Below the pieces are notes generated by a model, which saw only the letters and a program-made list of their open reading frames with translations, searched no databases and was not told the DNA's origin. Below, in pieces: positions 15,851-26,024 of a stretch of 64,000 nt of DNA (the first letter of the stretch is position 1; each line of letters starts with the position of its first letter). Location: NCBI GenBank assembly GCA_015057525.1, contig SVEE01000011.1, positions 1 to 64,000 of the forward strand, given 5' to 3'. Origin of the DNA: Lachnospiraceae bacterium. GTDB taxonomy: Bacteria; Bacillota; Clostridia; Lachnospirales; Lachnospiraceae. Made by a program: the position numbers and the translations under genes.

Positions 15851-16985
15851 ATTGTTTTCTCCTTCCTATAATTGAACCACCTATCATAAACGCAACTGAT
15901 AATACAAGCATGGCAGCAATATTGCCAAAAAATCTGTCGTAGGTTTCATAAACGTTAAGTGCATAAAATGCATCACTAATCATAACTGCTGGATTAATTT
16001 TATTAATAAATGGTGCATGGATATCCACAATCATTCTCATATCCATTATCATAAGACCGCTTAAGAAACAAAATACCATATATATTGTTACACACAAGGT
16101 TTCCTTCATTGTTTCTGAAAGCTTACTCAGGGTTCCAATAAAGTAACCTGATGTGACACCTAAAAGACAACCCACAAATATAACTAAGATAATTGCACCT
16201 ATTCTATTACCAAAATTAACACCTATAATGGACAAATATAAAAAGGAAATAAGTGTAAGTCCTGTTAACACAAGCCAAACTGCACTAAGTCCACCAGCAG
16301 TCTGAGCTAAACTGTTTGAACCACCAAGATTTTTTCTTGCACCAAGAGAAGAAAGATTCGCTTGATTTTTTATAGCAAAGCTACATCCGGAAAATCCAGC
16401 AAAGAGACAAGACATTGCTATAAGGTTATAAAAATACTGAATAAATACGTCCATATTTCCGTTAGAGAGAACCTTTTCAGTATTCTCATCTGCCTGTCCC
16501 ATCAATCTAAGCATTACCATAGCCTGTACATCTTTGCTTTCAGAAGCAACATCTGTCATAACAGTAATAATCTGATGATACTGAGAAACTATTGTGGATA
16601 AAATACTCTCTGCAATTCCTTTGTTCTTAACTAAGAGCTTAAGTTCTCCATCCTCTGAATAAAAAACTCCTACTACATCACCATCATCCAAAGAAGCCTC
16701 AGCAGCTTCAAAGCTATCACAATGTGTCACATTAAGAAGCTTTTCTCCTCCCTCTTCATCAAGAGAAATTTCTTCTATAATTCCCGAAAAATTTTCAGCC
16801 ACAAACTCATCCTCTATGTAAGCTGAAACCTTAATATTTTTTACCAAATCACTTTTTTCATAAGCTGTTCCAAAAGTAGAATAAAACAACGTACCTAATA
16901 TGAAAACGAAAATCATACTCCAGAAAATCTGTTGTTTATCTCTTATGACAGTTAAAAAATTATATTTGAAACTATGCCAAAACAT
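15837..16985 (-). CDS. ABC-2 type transporter permease
   Basis: Second membrane subunit of the exporter, with the same layout as its neighbour: an N-terminal helix (QQIFWSMIFVFILGTLFYST), a large outside domain and a C-terminal bundle of membrane helices. It starts 3 bp after the ATPase stop and overlaps the next permease gene. The pair is paralogous in topology though diverged in sequence. Substrate unknown. Confidence 0.9.
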   Translation of the reverse strand: MFWHSFKYNFLTVIRDKQQIFWSMIFVFILGTLFYSTFGTAYEKSDLVKNIKVSAYIEDEFVAENFSGIIEEISLDEEGGEKLLNVTHCDSFEAAEASLDDGDVVGVFYSEDGELKLLVKNKGIAESILSTIVSQYHQIITVMTDVASESKDVQAMVMLRLMGQADENTEKVLSNGNMDVFIQYFYNLIAMSCLFAGFSGCSFAIKNQANLSSLGARKNLGGSNSLAQTAGGLSAVWLVLTGLTLISFLYLSIIGVNFGNRIGAIILVIFVGCLLGVTSGYFIGTLSKLSETMKETLCVTIYMVFCFLSGLMIMDMRMIVDIHAPFINKINPAVMISDAFYALNVYETYDRFFGNIAAMLVLSVAFMIGGSIIGRRKQYASL

Positions 16986-16988
16986 AGG

Positions 16989-17939
16989 TTACACCTCCTT
17001 GTCACGAAGCTCTTTTCCTGTAATTTCAAGGAATACATCATTTAATGTTGGAAGCTCTGAATAAACTCTTCCACATGGTATATCATTCTGATTAATATAA
17101 TCCATTACTCTAATAAGGTTATGCTTTCCACCGCTACATTTTACTGTGAGCTTTCCATCCTCAAATGTAACCATATACACATGATTGATACCCTCTATGG
17201 CCTTTATATGCTCATCGCTTATTGCACTCATCTCCACAACAATAGTCTCAGTGTTCTTAATCATCTTTTTAAGCTCATCCTTAGTACCTATTGCAATATT
17301 CTTACCCTTATCCATAATTGCAATTCTAGTACAAATCTGCTCAACCTCTTCCATATAATGTGAAGTATAAATAATTGTACTTCCCTTTTTGTTAAGCTCT
17401 TCAATTCCCTCAAGTATCTTATTTCTACTCTGTGGGTCAACTGCTACTGTAGGCTCATCCATAATAACAAGCTTTGGCTTATGAGCTATACCACATGCTA
17501 TATTAAGTCTTCTTAATAAACCACCTGAAAGCTTCTTAGGATAGAACTTCTTGAAATCCTGTAAATCTACAAAATCAAGTGCCTCTTCAACATACTGCTT
17601 TCTAGTCTCCTTATCTCTAATATAAAGTCCACAGAAATAATCTACATTCTCATAAACAGTAAGCTCATCATAAACAGCTACATTCTGCATTACCACACCA
17701 ATATTTTTCTTAGCTTCAATATTGTTTGGTGTCATCTTCTCTCCAAACAACTCTATGCTTCCCTTATCGTACGAAAGCAACGACAACAAACAATTAATAG
17801 TTGTAGTCTTACCTGAACCATTCGGTCCCAAAAGTCCGAATATCTCGCCCTCCTTAATCTCCAGATTAAAGTGGTCTAAGGCAAGAACCTCTTTATATCT
17901 CTTAACAATATTCTCAATTTTTACAACTGTTTCGCTCAT
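16989..17939 (-). CDS. ABC transporter ATP-binding protein
   Basis: ATPase subunit of the exporter, 316 residues. It shows Walker A GLLGPNGSGKTTT, signature LSGGLLRRLNIA, Walker B LVIMDEPTVAVDP (VAV replaces the more usual SGL) and the switch His in YTSHYMEE. A C-terminal extension of about 90 residues is typical of drug or antibiotic exporter ATPases. The start is the ATG of MSETVVKI after GGAGG; the frame extends 16 codons upstream without a better site. It is the first gene of the three-gene operon, and palindrome copy 2 lies upstream. Confidence 0.95.
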   Translation of the reverse strand: MSETVVKIENIVKRYKEVLALDHFNLEIKEGEIFGLLGPNGSGKTTTINCLLSLLSYDKGSIELFGEKMTPNNIEAKKNIGVVMQNVAVYDELTVYENVDYFCGLYIRDKETRKQYVEEALDFVDLQDFKKFYPKKLSGGLLRRLNIACGIAHKPKLVIMDEPTVAVDPQSRNKILEGIEELNKKGSTIIYTSHYMEEVEQICTRIAIMDKGKNIAIGTKDELKKMIKNTETIVVEMSAISDEHIKAIEGINHVYMVTFEDGKLTVKCSGGKHNLIRVMDYINQNDIPCGRVYSELPTLNDVFLEITGKELRDKEV

Positions 17940-18048
17940 ATCACTACCTCCATAACTATAAGCACTCTTAAATATCTTACTGTACACATTCTACCTCAAA
18001 CCATACCCCTTAGTAAGTGCCCAATGTCAAAACCCAACATGACATTTG

Positions 18049-18588
18049 TCACAAACCGCAAATATACACCTATAGACCAAAGATAGCTCCACACCCATAT
18101 AAAAAACACACCCTAACCCTTAGCCCTAACATAAAAAAATTCCTGTGCCAGGGTATATATAGCAATAATAAATGCACTCGAAAACACGCTCTCGCTTGGA
18201 CGAAACGCAGCGGTACTAAGTCTTCAGAAACAACCTGTATGAATAAAAATGTGCATCGAAAACTGTTCTAGAAACGCCGGCACTTAGTGCGAAAAAGAAA
18301 AGCCATGGATTACAAAAATGTTTGTAATCCATGGCTTTTCTTTTTCACACTTACGTACCGCTGCGTTTCGTCCAAGCGAAAGCGTGTTTTCGAGCACATT
18401 TGTTATTCTACAGGTTGTTTCTGAAGACTAAGTGCCGGCGTTTCTAGAACAGTTTTCGGTGTGCATTTTTATTGCTATATATGCCCCAGCACAGGAATTT
18501 TTCATTATTTGAAAATAGTGGCTAGGGTGTGTTTTTATATTGGGTATGGAGCTATCTTTGGTCTATAGGTGTATATTCGCGGTTGTCA
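18049..18588. repeat. Nested palindrome, copy 2 (layers 1 and 2, core K2)
   Basis: This fills most of the gene-free stretch between the ABC ATPase and gltA. Left to right: module B 18163-18220, stem S1 18221-18240, module A 18241-18287, core 18291-18346, B-complement 18350-18408, S1-complement 18409-18427, A-complement 18428-18474. The outer arms include a perfect 31-bp inverted match (18061-18091 with 18547-18577), of which 26 bp lie inside the gltA coding sequence. Both module pairs are the CGAAAAC/GTTTTCG type. The core stem is unrelated in sequence to that of copies 1 and 3. Bases 17940-18048 hold only the weak promoter region of the ABC operon. Confidence 0.9.
18288..18349. terminator. 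Core hairpin K2 of palindrome copy 2
   Basis: Perfect 26-bp stem (18291-18316 with 18321-18346) with loop AATG; it begins GAAAAAGAAAAGCCATGG and ends CTTTTTC. The flanks GTGC and CACAC match those of core K1 although the stem sequence differs. Terminator-like on both strands. Confidence 0.65.
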
Positions 18589-19916
18589 GCTACTGATTTG
18601 TAGGCTGGACGAATAATTTTGTTGGCGTTGATAAGCTCCTCTATGCGGTGTGCACTCCAGCCAGCTATTCTGGCAGTCGCAAAGAGTGGAGTGTAGAGTT
18701 CTTCTGGGAGGTCTAACATGCTGTATACGAATCCACTGAAGAAGTCTATGTTAGGGCTAACCCCTTTGTATATTTTACGTTTATCTGCAATTACTTCTTT
18801 GGCAATCTTGGCAACATTCTTATAAAGCTCATACTCTTCCTGCATATTCTTTTCCTCTGAAAGCTTGCCAACGAATTTTTCGAAAAGACATGCTCTAGGG
18901 TCAGATATTGAGTAAACGGCATGTCCCATACCGTAGATGAGTCCTGCTTTGTCGAAAACCTTTTTGTCAAGTATGTCACAAAGATAATCTCTTATGGCAC
19001 CAAGATCATTCCAATTCGGAACATGTTCCTTAAGGTCATCAAACATCTGCTTAACCTTAACATTTGCACCACCGTGCTTTGGACCTTTAAGGGAACAAAG
19101 AGATGCTGCAACAGATGAATATGTATCTGTACCTGATGATGTAACTACGTGAGTTGTAAATGTTGAATTGTTACCACCACCATGCTCAGCGTGAAGACAT
19201 AGTGATAAGTCTAACATTTTTGCCTCTGTATCAGTATACTCCTTGTTCTGACGAAGAAGTCTAAGTAAGTTCTCAGCAGTTGAAAGCTCAGGCTTTTGCT
19301 GATGTATGTAGAGTCCACGTCCTAAATCATAGTGTCTATACGCAAGGTATGAATATACCGCCATAGCAGGGAAGTTTGCAATAAGCTCAACGCTCTGACG
19401 AAGTACATTAGGAATACTGATATCCATAGTCTTTGCATCATACGAGCTAAGAGTAAGTATACACTTAGTCATGGCATTCATTATGTCCTTGCTAGGGTTC
19501 TTAAGAATTACATCACGAACAAAGTGACGTGGCAATTTTCTATATGAACCAAGAATGGTGTTGAATTCCTCAAGTTCTTCTCGATTTGGAAGCTCCCCAA
19601 ACAAGAGAAGATACACGGTCTCCTCATATCCAAATCTATTTTCACTTGTGAATCCTTTAGCTAAATCATTTATATTTATTCCTCTATAAAATAACTCGCC
19701 ATCAATGGGTGTCATTACTCCATCTATTTCTCTGTATGCATTAATAGTAGAAATTTCTGTAAGTCCTGTTAATACACCTTTTCCATCAACATCACGAAGT
19801 CCCCTCTTTACCTCGTATCTTGTGTACAATTCCGGATCTATTATATCTCGTTCTTCACATAATCTAGCTAATCTCTGAATCTCCGGTGTTACAGCTGAAA
19901 ATTCTTTACGATCCAT
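18552..19916 (-). CDS. gltA: Citrate synthase
   Basis: Condenses acetyl-CoA and oxaloacetate to citrate. At 454 residues it has the family's catalytic residues: His in LCLHAEHGGGNN, His in GPKHGGAN and Asp in PNIDFFSG. In this kind of anaerobe it feeds the oxidative branch toward 2-oxoglutarate and glutamate, consistent with the isocitrate dehydrogenase gene 9 kb away; aconitase is not in the window. It follows hsp20 by 38 bp and may be read through from the chaperone operon. Its last about 12 codons form part of the right arm of palindrome copy 2. AGGAG precedes the ATG by six bases. Confidence 0.95.
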   Translation of the reverse strand: MDRKEFSAVTPEIQRLARLCEERDIIDPELYTRYEVKRGLRDVDGKGVLTGLTEISTINAYREIDGVMTPIDGELFYRGININDLAKGFTSENRFGYEETVYLLLFGELPNREELEEFNTILGSYRKLPRHFVRDVILKNPSKDIMNAMTKCILTLSSYDAKTMDISIPNVLRQSVELIANFPAMAVYSYLAYRHYDLGRGLYIHQQKPELSTAENLLRLLRQNKEYTDTEAKMLDLSLCLHAEHGGGNNSTFTTHVVTSSGTDTYSSVAASLCSLKGPKHGGANVKVKQMFDDLKEHVPNWNDLGAIRDYLCDILDKKVFDKAGLIYGMGHAVYSISDPRACLFEKFVGKLSEEKNMQEEYELYKNVAKIAKEVIADKRKIYKGVSPNIDFFSGFVYSMLDLPEELYTPLFATARIAGWSAHRIEELINANKIIRPAYKSVADNREYTPIDQR

Positions 19917-19954
19917 CCAATTCTCCTTTCAGTACATTTCCCATAAAAAAATAA

Positions 19955-20365
19955 TTAACCCTGCTTAATAGGAATTAATTTGCGTTCCTCTCGCTCAACA
20001 GAGATTTCAGGATTAGATATTATTATACTTAATATTCCATCCTTAAACGCTGCTGCAATATCTTCCTGTTTAACCTTTTTTCCTACAAAGAAGCTACGTT
20101 TGCACCCACCAACATGTCTTTCTCTTCTTATGTAGTGTTTCTTGTTCTCATTTTTCTCTAATTGGTCTGACATATCAGGTTTGTTGGCTACTATAGTGAG
20201 CATTCCATCTACAAGCTCAGCCTGCACATCCTCATATCGATAACCGGGAATCTCTATCTCTAACAGATAGTTTCCATCCTTCTCCTGAATGTCGGTTCTC
20301 ATCATCTGGGGTACACTGGTTACATTACTGTCAAAAATATTGATAGTGTGGTCTTCAAATAACAT
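19955..20365 (-). CDS. Small heat-shock protein Hsp20
   Basis: ATP-independent holdase chaperone of 136 residues with an alpha-crystallin domain. Visible family motifs are the beta-strand core NYLLEIEIPGYRYEDVQAEL, RRERHVGGCKRSFFVG and the C-terminal AAFKDGILSIII (A-x-x-x-x-G-I-L). It is the third gene of a chaperone operon, 22 bp after the Hsp70 gene. It could hold clients for the Hsp70/J-protein pair encoded upstream. Confidence 0.95.
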   Translation of the reverse strand: MLFEDHTINIFDSNVTSVPQMMRTDIQEKDGNYLLEIEIPGYRYEDVQAELVDGMLTIVANKPDMSDQLEKNENKKHYIRRERHVGGCKRSFFVGKKVKQEDIAAAFKDGILSIIISNPEISVEREERKLIPIKQG

Positions 20366-20387
20366 ACATATACCTCCTTAAAATAAA

Positions 20388-22082
20388 TTATAAAATGTCT
20401 TCTTCTATGCTATCAAGGAACTCCTTTAATTCAGTTCTAGCCTTCTCTATGTCTGGCTTATTCTGCTTATCAAGGATTCCCTCGAAAATGTTCATTCTAT
20501 TTTGAATCATATGTCTTATATCGCCAGTTGACTCTTCATACATTCTGTCTCCGCGAAGAAGCAAAAGCTTATTCTCCTCTTGCTCTCTTGGGTGTATCTT
20601 AAGAGCTGAAAGTGAAGCAAGTCTCTCTTCTATCTCCTGCTCAGACATATCTGTCTCTTCATTCTTAATAACTATTCTCTTCTTTATCTTTGTAGAAATA
20701 ACTGTTACCTCAACCTCCAGTATAGAGTTTACATCATAGGTGTATGTAACATCTACAGCCTCTTTACCAGCAGGACCTATAGGTACAGGCACCTCAAGCT
20801 CTCCAAGATATACATTGTTTCTTGCATATCTACTCTCTCCCTGAAGTATCTTTACTCTAATAACACTCTGATTGTCTCCTGCTGTATAAAGCCTTTCTGT
20901 TCTACTTACAGGAATAACAGAGTTTCTCTCTATAATTGGGAGGTAATGTCCACTTTCCTTATATCCACCACTTCTAGTCACCACAATATCAGTTCCAAGA
21001 GTAAATGGACATACATCTGTAAGAATCATTTCCTTAACAGCTTCATTTCTCTCCTTCATGGCTGCCTGAGTAGCTGCACCCACTACTACAACCTCATCTG
21101 GATTAATATTTCCATTAGGAAGACGTCCAAATAATCTGCTGACAAATTTTCTAACTATAGGGAGCTTAGTTGCTCCACCAACAAGAATAATTTCTTCTAT
21201 ATCAGAAAGCTTAATATTGGCATCCTTAAGGCTTCGCTCTATAGGCTTCTTAATTTTATTGAGAAGAAGCTGACATGATTTCTCATAATCATCTAATGAT
21301 ATCTCATATTCGTATATCTCTTCACCAATCTTACATTTGAAAGTGGAAACCCTGCTGTCTGCAAATCCCATCTTGCATATTTCAGCCTGCTTTCTAATGT
21401 GATTCTTAGTTTTCTGGTCAAGCAAATCCTGGTCAATGTCCTTCTCACGATAAAACATCTGCTCAAGAATCTCAGTAAAATCTTCTCCGCCAAGATAATT
21501 ATCTCCTGCGACTGCTCTAACCTCCATAATATTCTGGAAGAGCTCAAGAATTGAAACATCAAAGGTTCCTCCACCAAGGTCAAATACAAGGAACTTAGTA
21601 TCTGCATTTTTAAGATTAAGTCCATATGCTATTGCAGCAGCTGTTGGCTCGCTGACAATTCTCTCAACCTTAAAGCCAGCTAATTCACCAGCCTTCTTAG
21701 TTGCCTTTCTCTGAGTATCGTTAAAATATGCAGGAACACTTATTACTGCTTCCTCTATAGTCTGTCCCAGATATACCTCAGCATCCTCCTTGAGAGATTT
21801 TAAAACAAGGCTTGATAATTCTTCAGCCGTAAATTCTTTTTCTCCCAAGATAAATTTTTTATTTGTACCCATGCTTCGCTTAAAAATCTCTGCTGTCTGC
21901 TCTGGATATAACTGTTTTCTCTCCTTGGCAGTCTTACCAACATAGACAATTCCATCCTCGTCAACACTGACCACAGATGGAGTAAGATTCTCACCAAGTT
22001 TATTAGGAATAACCTTAACCTCATCCTTATCCATGTATGCAATTAAACTGTTTGTGGTTCCTAAATCAATTCCTACTATCAT
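20388..22082 (-). CDS. Hsp70-family chaperone (HscC-like)
   Basis: A 564-residue Hsp70, shorter than DnaK (about 610-640) and close to HscC in length and start ([18 protein letters not shown]). Phosphate-binding motifs are visible: [23 protein letters not shown] and [12 protein letters not shown]. The substrate-binding domain is present but the lid is short, and the acidic EEVD-like tail of DnaK is absent. It begins 8 bp after the J-domain/TPR gene and precedes hsp20, so this is a dedicated Hsp70 system separate from the main dnaK-dnaJ-grpE locus. No grpE is seen here. Confidence 0.93.
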   Translation of the reverse strand: MIVGIDLGTTNSLIAYMDKDEVKVIPNKLGENLTPSVVSVDEDGIVYVGKTAKERKQLYPEQTAEIFKRSMGTNKKFILGEKEFTAEELSSLVLKSLKEDAEVYLGQTIEEAVISVPAYFNDTQRKATKKAGELAGFKVERIVSEPTAAAIAYGLNLKNADTKFLVFDLGGGTFDVSILELFQNIMEVRAVAGDNYLGGEDFTEILEQMFYREKDIDQDLLDQKTKNHIRKQAEICKMGFADSRVSTFKCKIGEEIYEYEISLDDYEKSCQLLLNKIKKPIERSLKDANIKLSDIEEIILVGGATKLPIVRKFVSRLFGRLPNGNINPDEVVVVGAATQAAMKERNEAVKEMILTDVCPFTLGTDIVVTRSGGYKESGHYLPIIERNSVIPVSRTERLYTAGDNQSVIRVKILQGESRYARNNVYLGELEVPVPIGPAGKEAVDVTYTYDVNSILEVEVTVISTKIKKRIVIKNEETDMSEQEIEERLASLSALKIHPREQEENKLLLLRGDRMYEESTGDIRHMIQNRMNIFEGILDKQNKPDIEKARTELKEFLDSIEEDIL

Positions 22083-22090
22083 CTTATTTA

Positions 22091-25000
22091 TTATCCTTTT
22101 TTACCTTCTAGCCTTTTTAGTCTTTCTTCATATAAAGCATCCTTGCCACAGATACTAATAGCTTCTCTGTAGCATACTCTTGCAAGCTCATACTGTTTTA
22201 AAGCCTCATATATAAGTCCCTTCATGTAGAGTGCTTCATGACATCTCTCGTAGAAGCAACCTGAACACCTCACAGACTTAATAGCTCTATCTGCATATTC
22301 AAGAGCCTTCTTATACTTCTTCAACGCCTTGTGAAGTCTTGCCATCTTAATTAAATCCACTGGATTGCTAAGCTTACTGTCTTCTATTATAGCTTTGTTT
22401 AGATATGGTTTCACATCTGGTTTAAACAAGGCTCTCTTGCTTAGAATTACATCTATTAATTCACTATAATAATTTTCTTTGTTGTTTATGTCAAGTTTAA
22501 TAGCCTTCTCATAAAGCTTTTGAGCATCCTCAAACAACCCATGTTTAGTGAAAATATCCGCCATAGTTGTATAAGCTTTTAGGTCATTCTCATCCTTACT
22601 TATAGCAAGCATAAATGTCTCGTTAGCCTTATCCACATATCCATTAGTTCCGTAGAGCTCGCAAAGTCTTCTGATACAAGATTGAACCAGTGCATCATGA
22701 GGTAATGTATCTATACATTTTTTAAGAACATTAACTGCTTCTTCAAACTTGCCAGTTCTCTCTAAAAGAACAGAATAATCATATCCTATATCAGCATTAA
22801 GACCAGCTTCTTCAATATATAAATTATATACCTCATAGCTTTCTTCATACTTATTCATACACTGAAGAGTCCTAGCAAGAAACATATAAAGCTGCAACTT
22901 TTGTTCCTTACTCTCTTCACCTAAAGCCTTTATTGCCTTTTTATAGGAGTCAGCAGCTTTGGCAAATTCCCTGTGTTGCTCATAGATTAATCCTACCTTA
23001 CTGTGACAGTAAACATTTTCTGGCTCATATTTTAATGCCTCCGTAAAGTCCCTAAGTGCACTCTTGTTATTAGACATGGCTCTGTTGATTATTCCTCTGT
23101 GAATGAGGAAAAATACACTGGCGTTTATCTCCATCTGCCTGTCTAACTCCTTAAGAGCATCTGCGAATTTACCTTGATTTTTGTATACAATTCCAAGCCT
23201 ACCATGAGCAGTCTTATGATTATCATCCAACTCAATAGCTTTTATGTAGCATTGAGCAGCTTTGTCATAATCCTGAAGTTTCTCATGGCACACACCCTTG
23301 AGTACATATATCTCCACATATTCCTCCATGTCAGATTCTTCCGGACCGCCTCTTCTTAAAATATTATTAACAATCTGAAGGGCTTTTTCATAATTTTCTT
23401 TCTTCTCATAGAAATATGCCTCATAGTACTCAACATTGTCGCTTTCAATTCCCATTACCTTAAATCGCTCTACAATTTTCTTGGCATTATCATCCTGACC
23501 AAATTTTACATAGATTTTGATTTCCTGTACATATGGTTCTGACACATATGGATATATTGCTATAGCCTTCTCGCAGGCAACCATCGACTCTTTAATATAA
23601 TCCAATTCGTAGCATGCCTTAGACATAAAACTATACGCAATATAGTCTCTGTCATCCTTCTCAATCAATGCCTCACATGCCTTTATACACTCATCATAAT
23701 TCTCTGTAAGATATTCCAGTTCACATTTTGCCTCATAGGAAAGAAGCTTCTCATCATGGTCATACCCCAGAGAAATATCAAGATACTTTCTAGCCTCATC
23801 ATATTTCTTGGTCTTGAGATAACAATCGGATATAAGAAACATAACATATGGCCATCTCTTTTTCTTATCTAAGCTATCCTTGTCAGTTGCCTCTTCAGGG
23901 ATAGCCTCAATTGCCTCCTTCCACTTAAGGAAACATGAAATAGCATTATCATAATCAAAAAGACATAAAAAAGAACGTCCCTTTACATTGTTATATTCAC
24001 AAACCTTATCCTCTGTAGGTTCAAACTCATCAAGGAGATCAATAACCTCATTAAATCTATAGCTCTGATAAAGACTCCATGCCATCTCCATACGTGCTTT
24101 GTTATCTGTTGGGTCCTCTTTAATCCTAGCGCTCATCTTGTCGATAATTCCCTGATTAGCTCTAATCATACCTGCACGGACATTATTGTCATAATGGTTA
24201 ATCTTTAGAAGCTCCATGTACATATCTCTGGACTTCTCAAAATTACCCAAATGATATTCAAGGTCAGCCATCTTTCCCTTGACAATATAATTGTCCTCCT
24301 TAATAGAAGCTGCCCTATCATAGTATTCCTTAGCCATATCATAATCTTCCCTTAATGAGGCTATATCTCCACAACAAAGAAGAATAAATACATCCTCAGG
24401 GAAATCCTCTACCACACCTAAAGCTTTTTTCTGAAGAGACTCTAGTTCAGAAAAAAACTCACTACAAAGAGTTTTTGATTCATCATCAGGAAATTTTTCC
24501 TTAAGCTTATCATGCAACACCTGAACACTGTGTCTTATTCTATTTATCTCCACATAAGGATGACTTACATTTAATTCTTCAAGTTCCTTGAAATACTTAG
24601 ACTGGTTCTCCCTGTCTCTCTTTCTTATGGCAAGGTCCAGCTTAAAATACTTCCCAATAAACTCTTCAAAATCCTCATAATCCCCATCAAAAAGATAGTA
24701 ATTAATCAAATCATCGTACATGGAATTATTAATCATGTAGTCAAGAAAATCCTCTGGATAGATTTCGGCAAGCTCCTTTTTTCTATCCTTAATGTCAAAG
24801 GTTTCCACCAAAAGCTTCCATATAGTCTGAGGTATATAGAAATTCTCCATAAGGAATTTCATAAGAACCTTAAATGCATCCTCCGAAGTATCAAGGGAAA
24901 CAAATTCATCTCGATTAAAGAGCTCTTTCCACTCCTCCACATCTATTCTACGGTAAAAATCCTTATATAGCTCCTCTATATATGTAGCAAGCTGCCCCAT

Positions 25001-25189
25001 AGGTGAGGTGTCCTTCGGCTTATCCTCCATATCAGCTTGTCTTACAGCCTCCTCATAGGCATGTCGTAGTTCCATAAATCCTTCTGGATCATCCTCTGGA
25101 TTAACACTCACAAGCTTTATTCTATATGCTTTTTTTAATTTTTCTTTATCCTTAGTCTTATCAATACCAAGAATCTTCCAAATATTCAT
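22091..25189 (-). CDS. J-domain protein with long TPR array
   Basis: A 1032-residue co-chaperone. The N-terminal about 50 residues resemble a J-domain ([36 protein letters not shown]), but the catalytic HPD tripeptide is replaced by NPE at residues 30-32. From about residue 290 to the end it is a nearly continuous array of tetratricopeptide repeats (for example [20 protein letters not shown] and [15 protein letters not shown]), expected to bind partner proteins. It is the first gene of the operon with HscC-like Hsp70 and Hsp20. The start is the ATG after GGAGGCCGGTTA; earlier Met codons have no site. Confidence 0.88.
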   Translation of the reverse strand: MNIWKILGIDKTKDKEKLKKAYRIKLVSVNPEDDPEGFMELRHAYEEAVRQADMEDKPKDTSPMGQLATYIEELYKDFYRRIDVEEWKELFNRDEFVSLDTSEDAFKVLMKFLMENFYIPQTIWKLLVETFDIKDRKKELAEIYPEDFLDYMINNSMYDDLINYYLFDGDYEDFEEFIGKYFKLDLAIRKRDRENQSKYFKELEELNVSHPYVEINRIRHSVQVLHDKLKEKFPDDESKTLCSEFFSELESLQKKALGVVEDFPEDVFILLCCGDIASLREDYDMAKEYYDRAASIKEDNYIVKGKMADLEYHLGNFEKSRDMYMELLKINHYDNNVRAGMIRANQGIIDKMSARIKEDPTDNKARMEMAWSLYQSYRFNEVIDLLDEFEPTEDKVCEYNNVKGRSFLCLFDYDNAISCFLKWKEAIEAIPEEATDKDSLDKKKRWPYVMFLISDCYLKTKKYDEARKYLDISLGYDHDEKLLSYEAKCELEYLTENYDECIKACEALIEKDDRDYIAYSFMSKACYELDYIKESMVACEKAIAIYPYVSEPYVQEIKIYVKFGQDDNAKKIVERFKVMGIESDNVEYYEAYFYEKKENYEKALQIVNNILRRGGPEESDMEEYVEIYVLKGVCHEKLQDYDKAAQCYIKAIELDDNHKTAHGRLGIVYKNQGKFADALKELDRQMEINASVFFLIHRGIINRAMSNNKSALRDFTEALKYEPENVYCHSKVGLIYEQHREFAKAADSYKKAIKALGEESKEQKLQLYMFLARTLQCMNKYEESYEVYNLYIEEAGLNADIGYDYSVLLERTGKFEEAVNVLKKCIDTLPHDALVQSCIRRLCELYGTNGYVDKANETFMLAISKDENDLKAYTTMADIFTKHGLFEDAQKLYEKAIKLDINNKENYYSELIDVILSKRALFKPDVKPYLNKAIIEDSKLSNPVDLIKMARLHKALKKYKKALEYADRAIKSVRCSGCFYERCHEALYMKGLIYEALKQYELARVCYREAISICGKDALYEERLKRLEGKKG

Positions 25190-25217
25190 TAACCGGCCTC
25201 CAAAAGCTGTTTTTATT

Positions 25218-25246
25218 ATGTTACCACAAACTTTATTTCTTAGCAA
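25218..25246 (-). promoter_or_regulatory. Probable promoter of chaperone operon
   Basis: Minus-strand TTGCTA (25241-25246), 17 bp, extended -10 TGGTAACAT with hexamer TAACAT (25218-25223). The -35 overlaps the T-tract of the preceding terminator. No CIRCE element is seen. Confidence 0.5.
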
Positions 25247-25280
25247 AAAAAGTTGCTGTGGGATAAACCACACAGCAACT
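25245..25280 (-). terminator. Terminator after the secreted-protein gene
   Basis: Minus-strand stem AGTTGCTGTG/CACAGCAACT followed by six T. It lies 180 bp after the stop of the gene at 25462; the stretch between is very AT-rich and otherwise holds only a weak inverted repeat (about 25302-25318 with 25424-25440). Confidence 0.8.
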
Positions 25281-25461
25281 TAGTGTTTCTACATTCTTAA
25301 ACAGGATGCATAGCTTATTATGATATGTAGATGGTTTTATATTTTATTTTTTTTATTTTTATAGATTATATTTGTACGAACAATTTCACGAATATAGAAA
25401 CAAAGATGGTTAAGTATACACTATGCACCCTGCTTAAATTTACAAGTTAAAAAATATGCCT

Positions 25462-25914
25462 TTAGCCTCCATAGTAGCACTCGTTGCTGTAACTATATAT
25501 TGTCTCGTAGCTAGTTCCGCTATATACCTTAATTTCCGACTTAACACGGTATGTAGTGCCTGCTACAAGCGGGAAGTAATAGTTAATATACTCGTAGTAC
25601 CAGTTGTAGTTTGTGTTTGTCCAGCTCCAAACCTTAACCCAGCTACTACCAGATTTCTTTTGAAGTGTCTGAGTAACGGTTATCTTGGTGGCTGTGTCCA
25701 TATAACCGTAAACTGACGTTTGACACAAGGCTGAATCATCAGAAGTTATACCAAGACTTGTACTTACATTGGAGGTATAGGAAAAATACGGGCTAGCTTC
25801 CTCTTCCTCCTTAATGGCTGCCCTTGGCTCCACCGGTGTAATATTAACGAGCATAAAAAGGGCAAGCACCATAGCTACAACTACTCTTAAACTTCTAAGT
25901 ATTCTCCTTTGCAT
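25462..25914 (-). CDS. Small secreted protein of unknown function
   Basis: A 150-residue protein with an N-terminal signal peptide (RVVVAMVLALFMLVNITPV) and probable cleavage after PRAA. The mature part is rich in Tyr, Ser, Thr and Trp and predicted to be mostly beta-strand (TATKITVTQTLQKKSGSS; AGTTYRVKSEIKVYSG). It resembles small secreted DUF6147-type proteins, but I am not sure of that family name. It is downstream of the second ECF sigma operon (26025-27237) with a 110-bp AT-rich gap and may be an output of it; that is inference. Confidence 0.7.
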   Translation of the reverse strand: MQRRILRSLRVVVAMVLALFMLVNITPVEPRAAIKEEEEASPYFSYTSNVSTSLGITSDDSALCQTSVYGYMDTATKITVTQTLQKKSGSSWVKVWSWTNTNYNWYYEYINYYFPLVAGTTYRVKSEIKVYSGTSYETIYSYSNECYYGG

Positions 25915-26024
25915 ATTTCTCCTCCTAAATAAATTTAAAAAATTACCCCTACATATACTATAATCCCTTTTTTCAAAAAAACTGGACGTTTTTTTCGAAA
26001 AAATTTTTATTTTTTTTAATTTTT

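Noticed and set aside
25302-25440. Further member of the palindrome family
   Set aside because: Only about 16 bp pair imperfectly (CAGGATGCATAG with CTATGCACCCTG); no A or B module and the middle does not pair.
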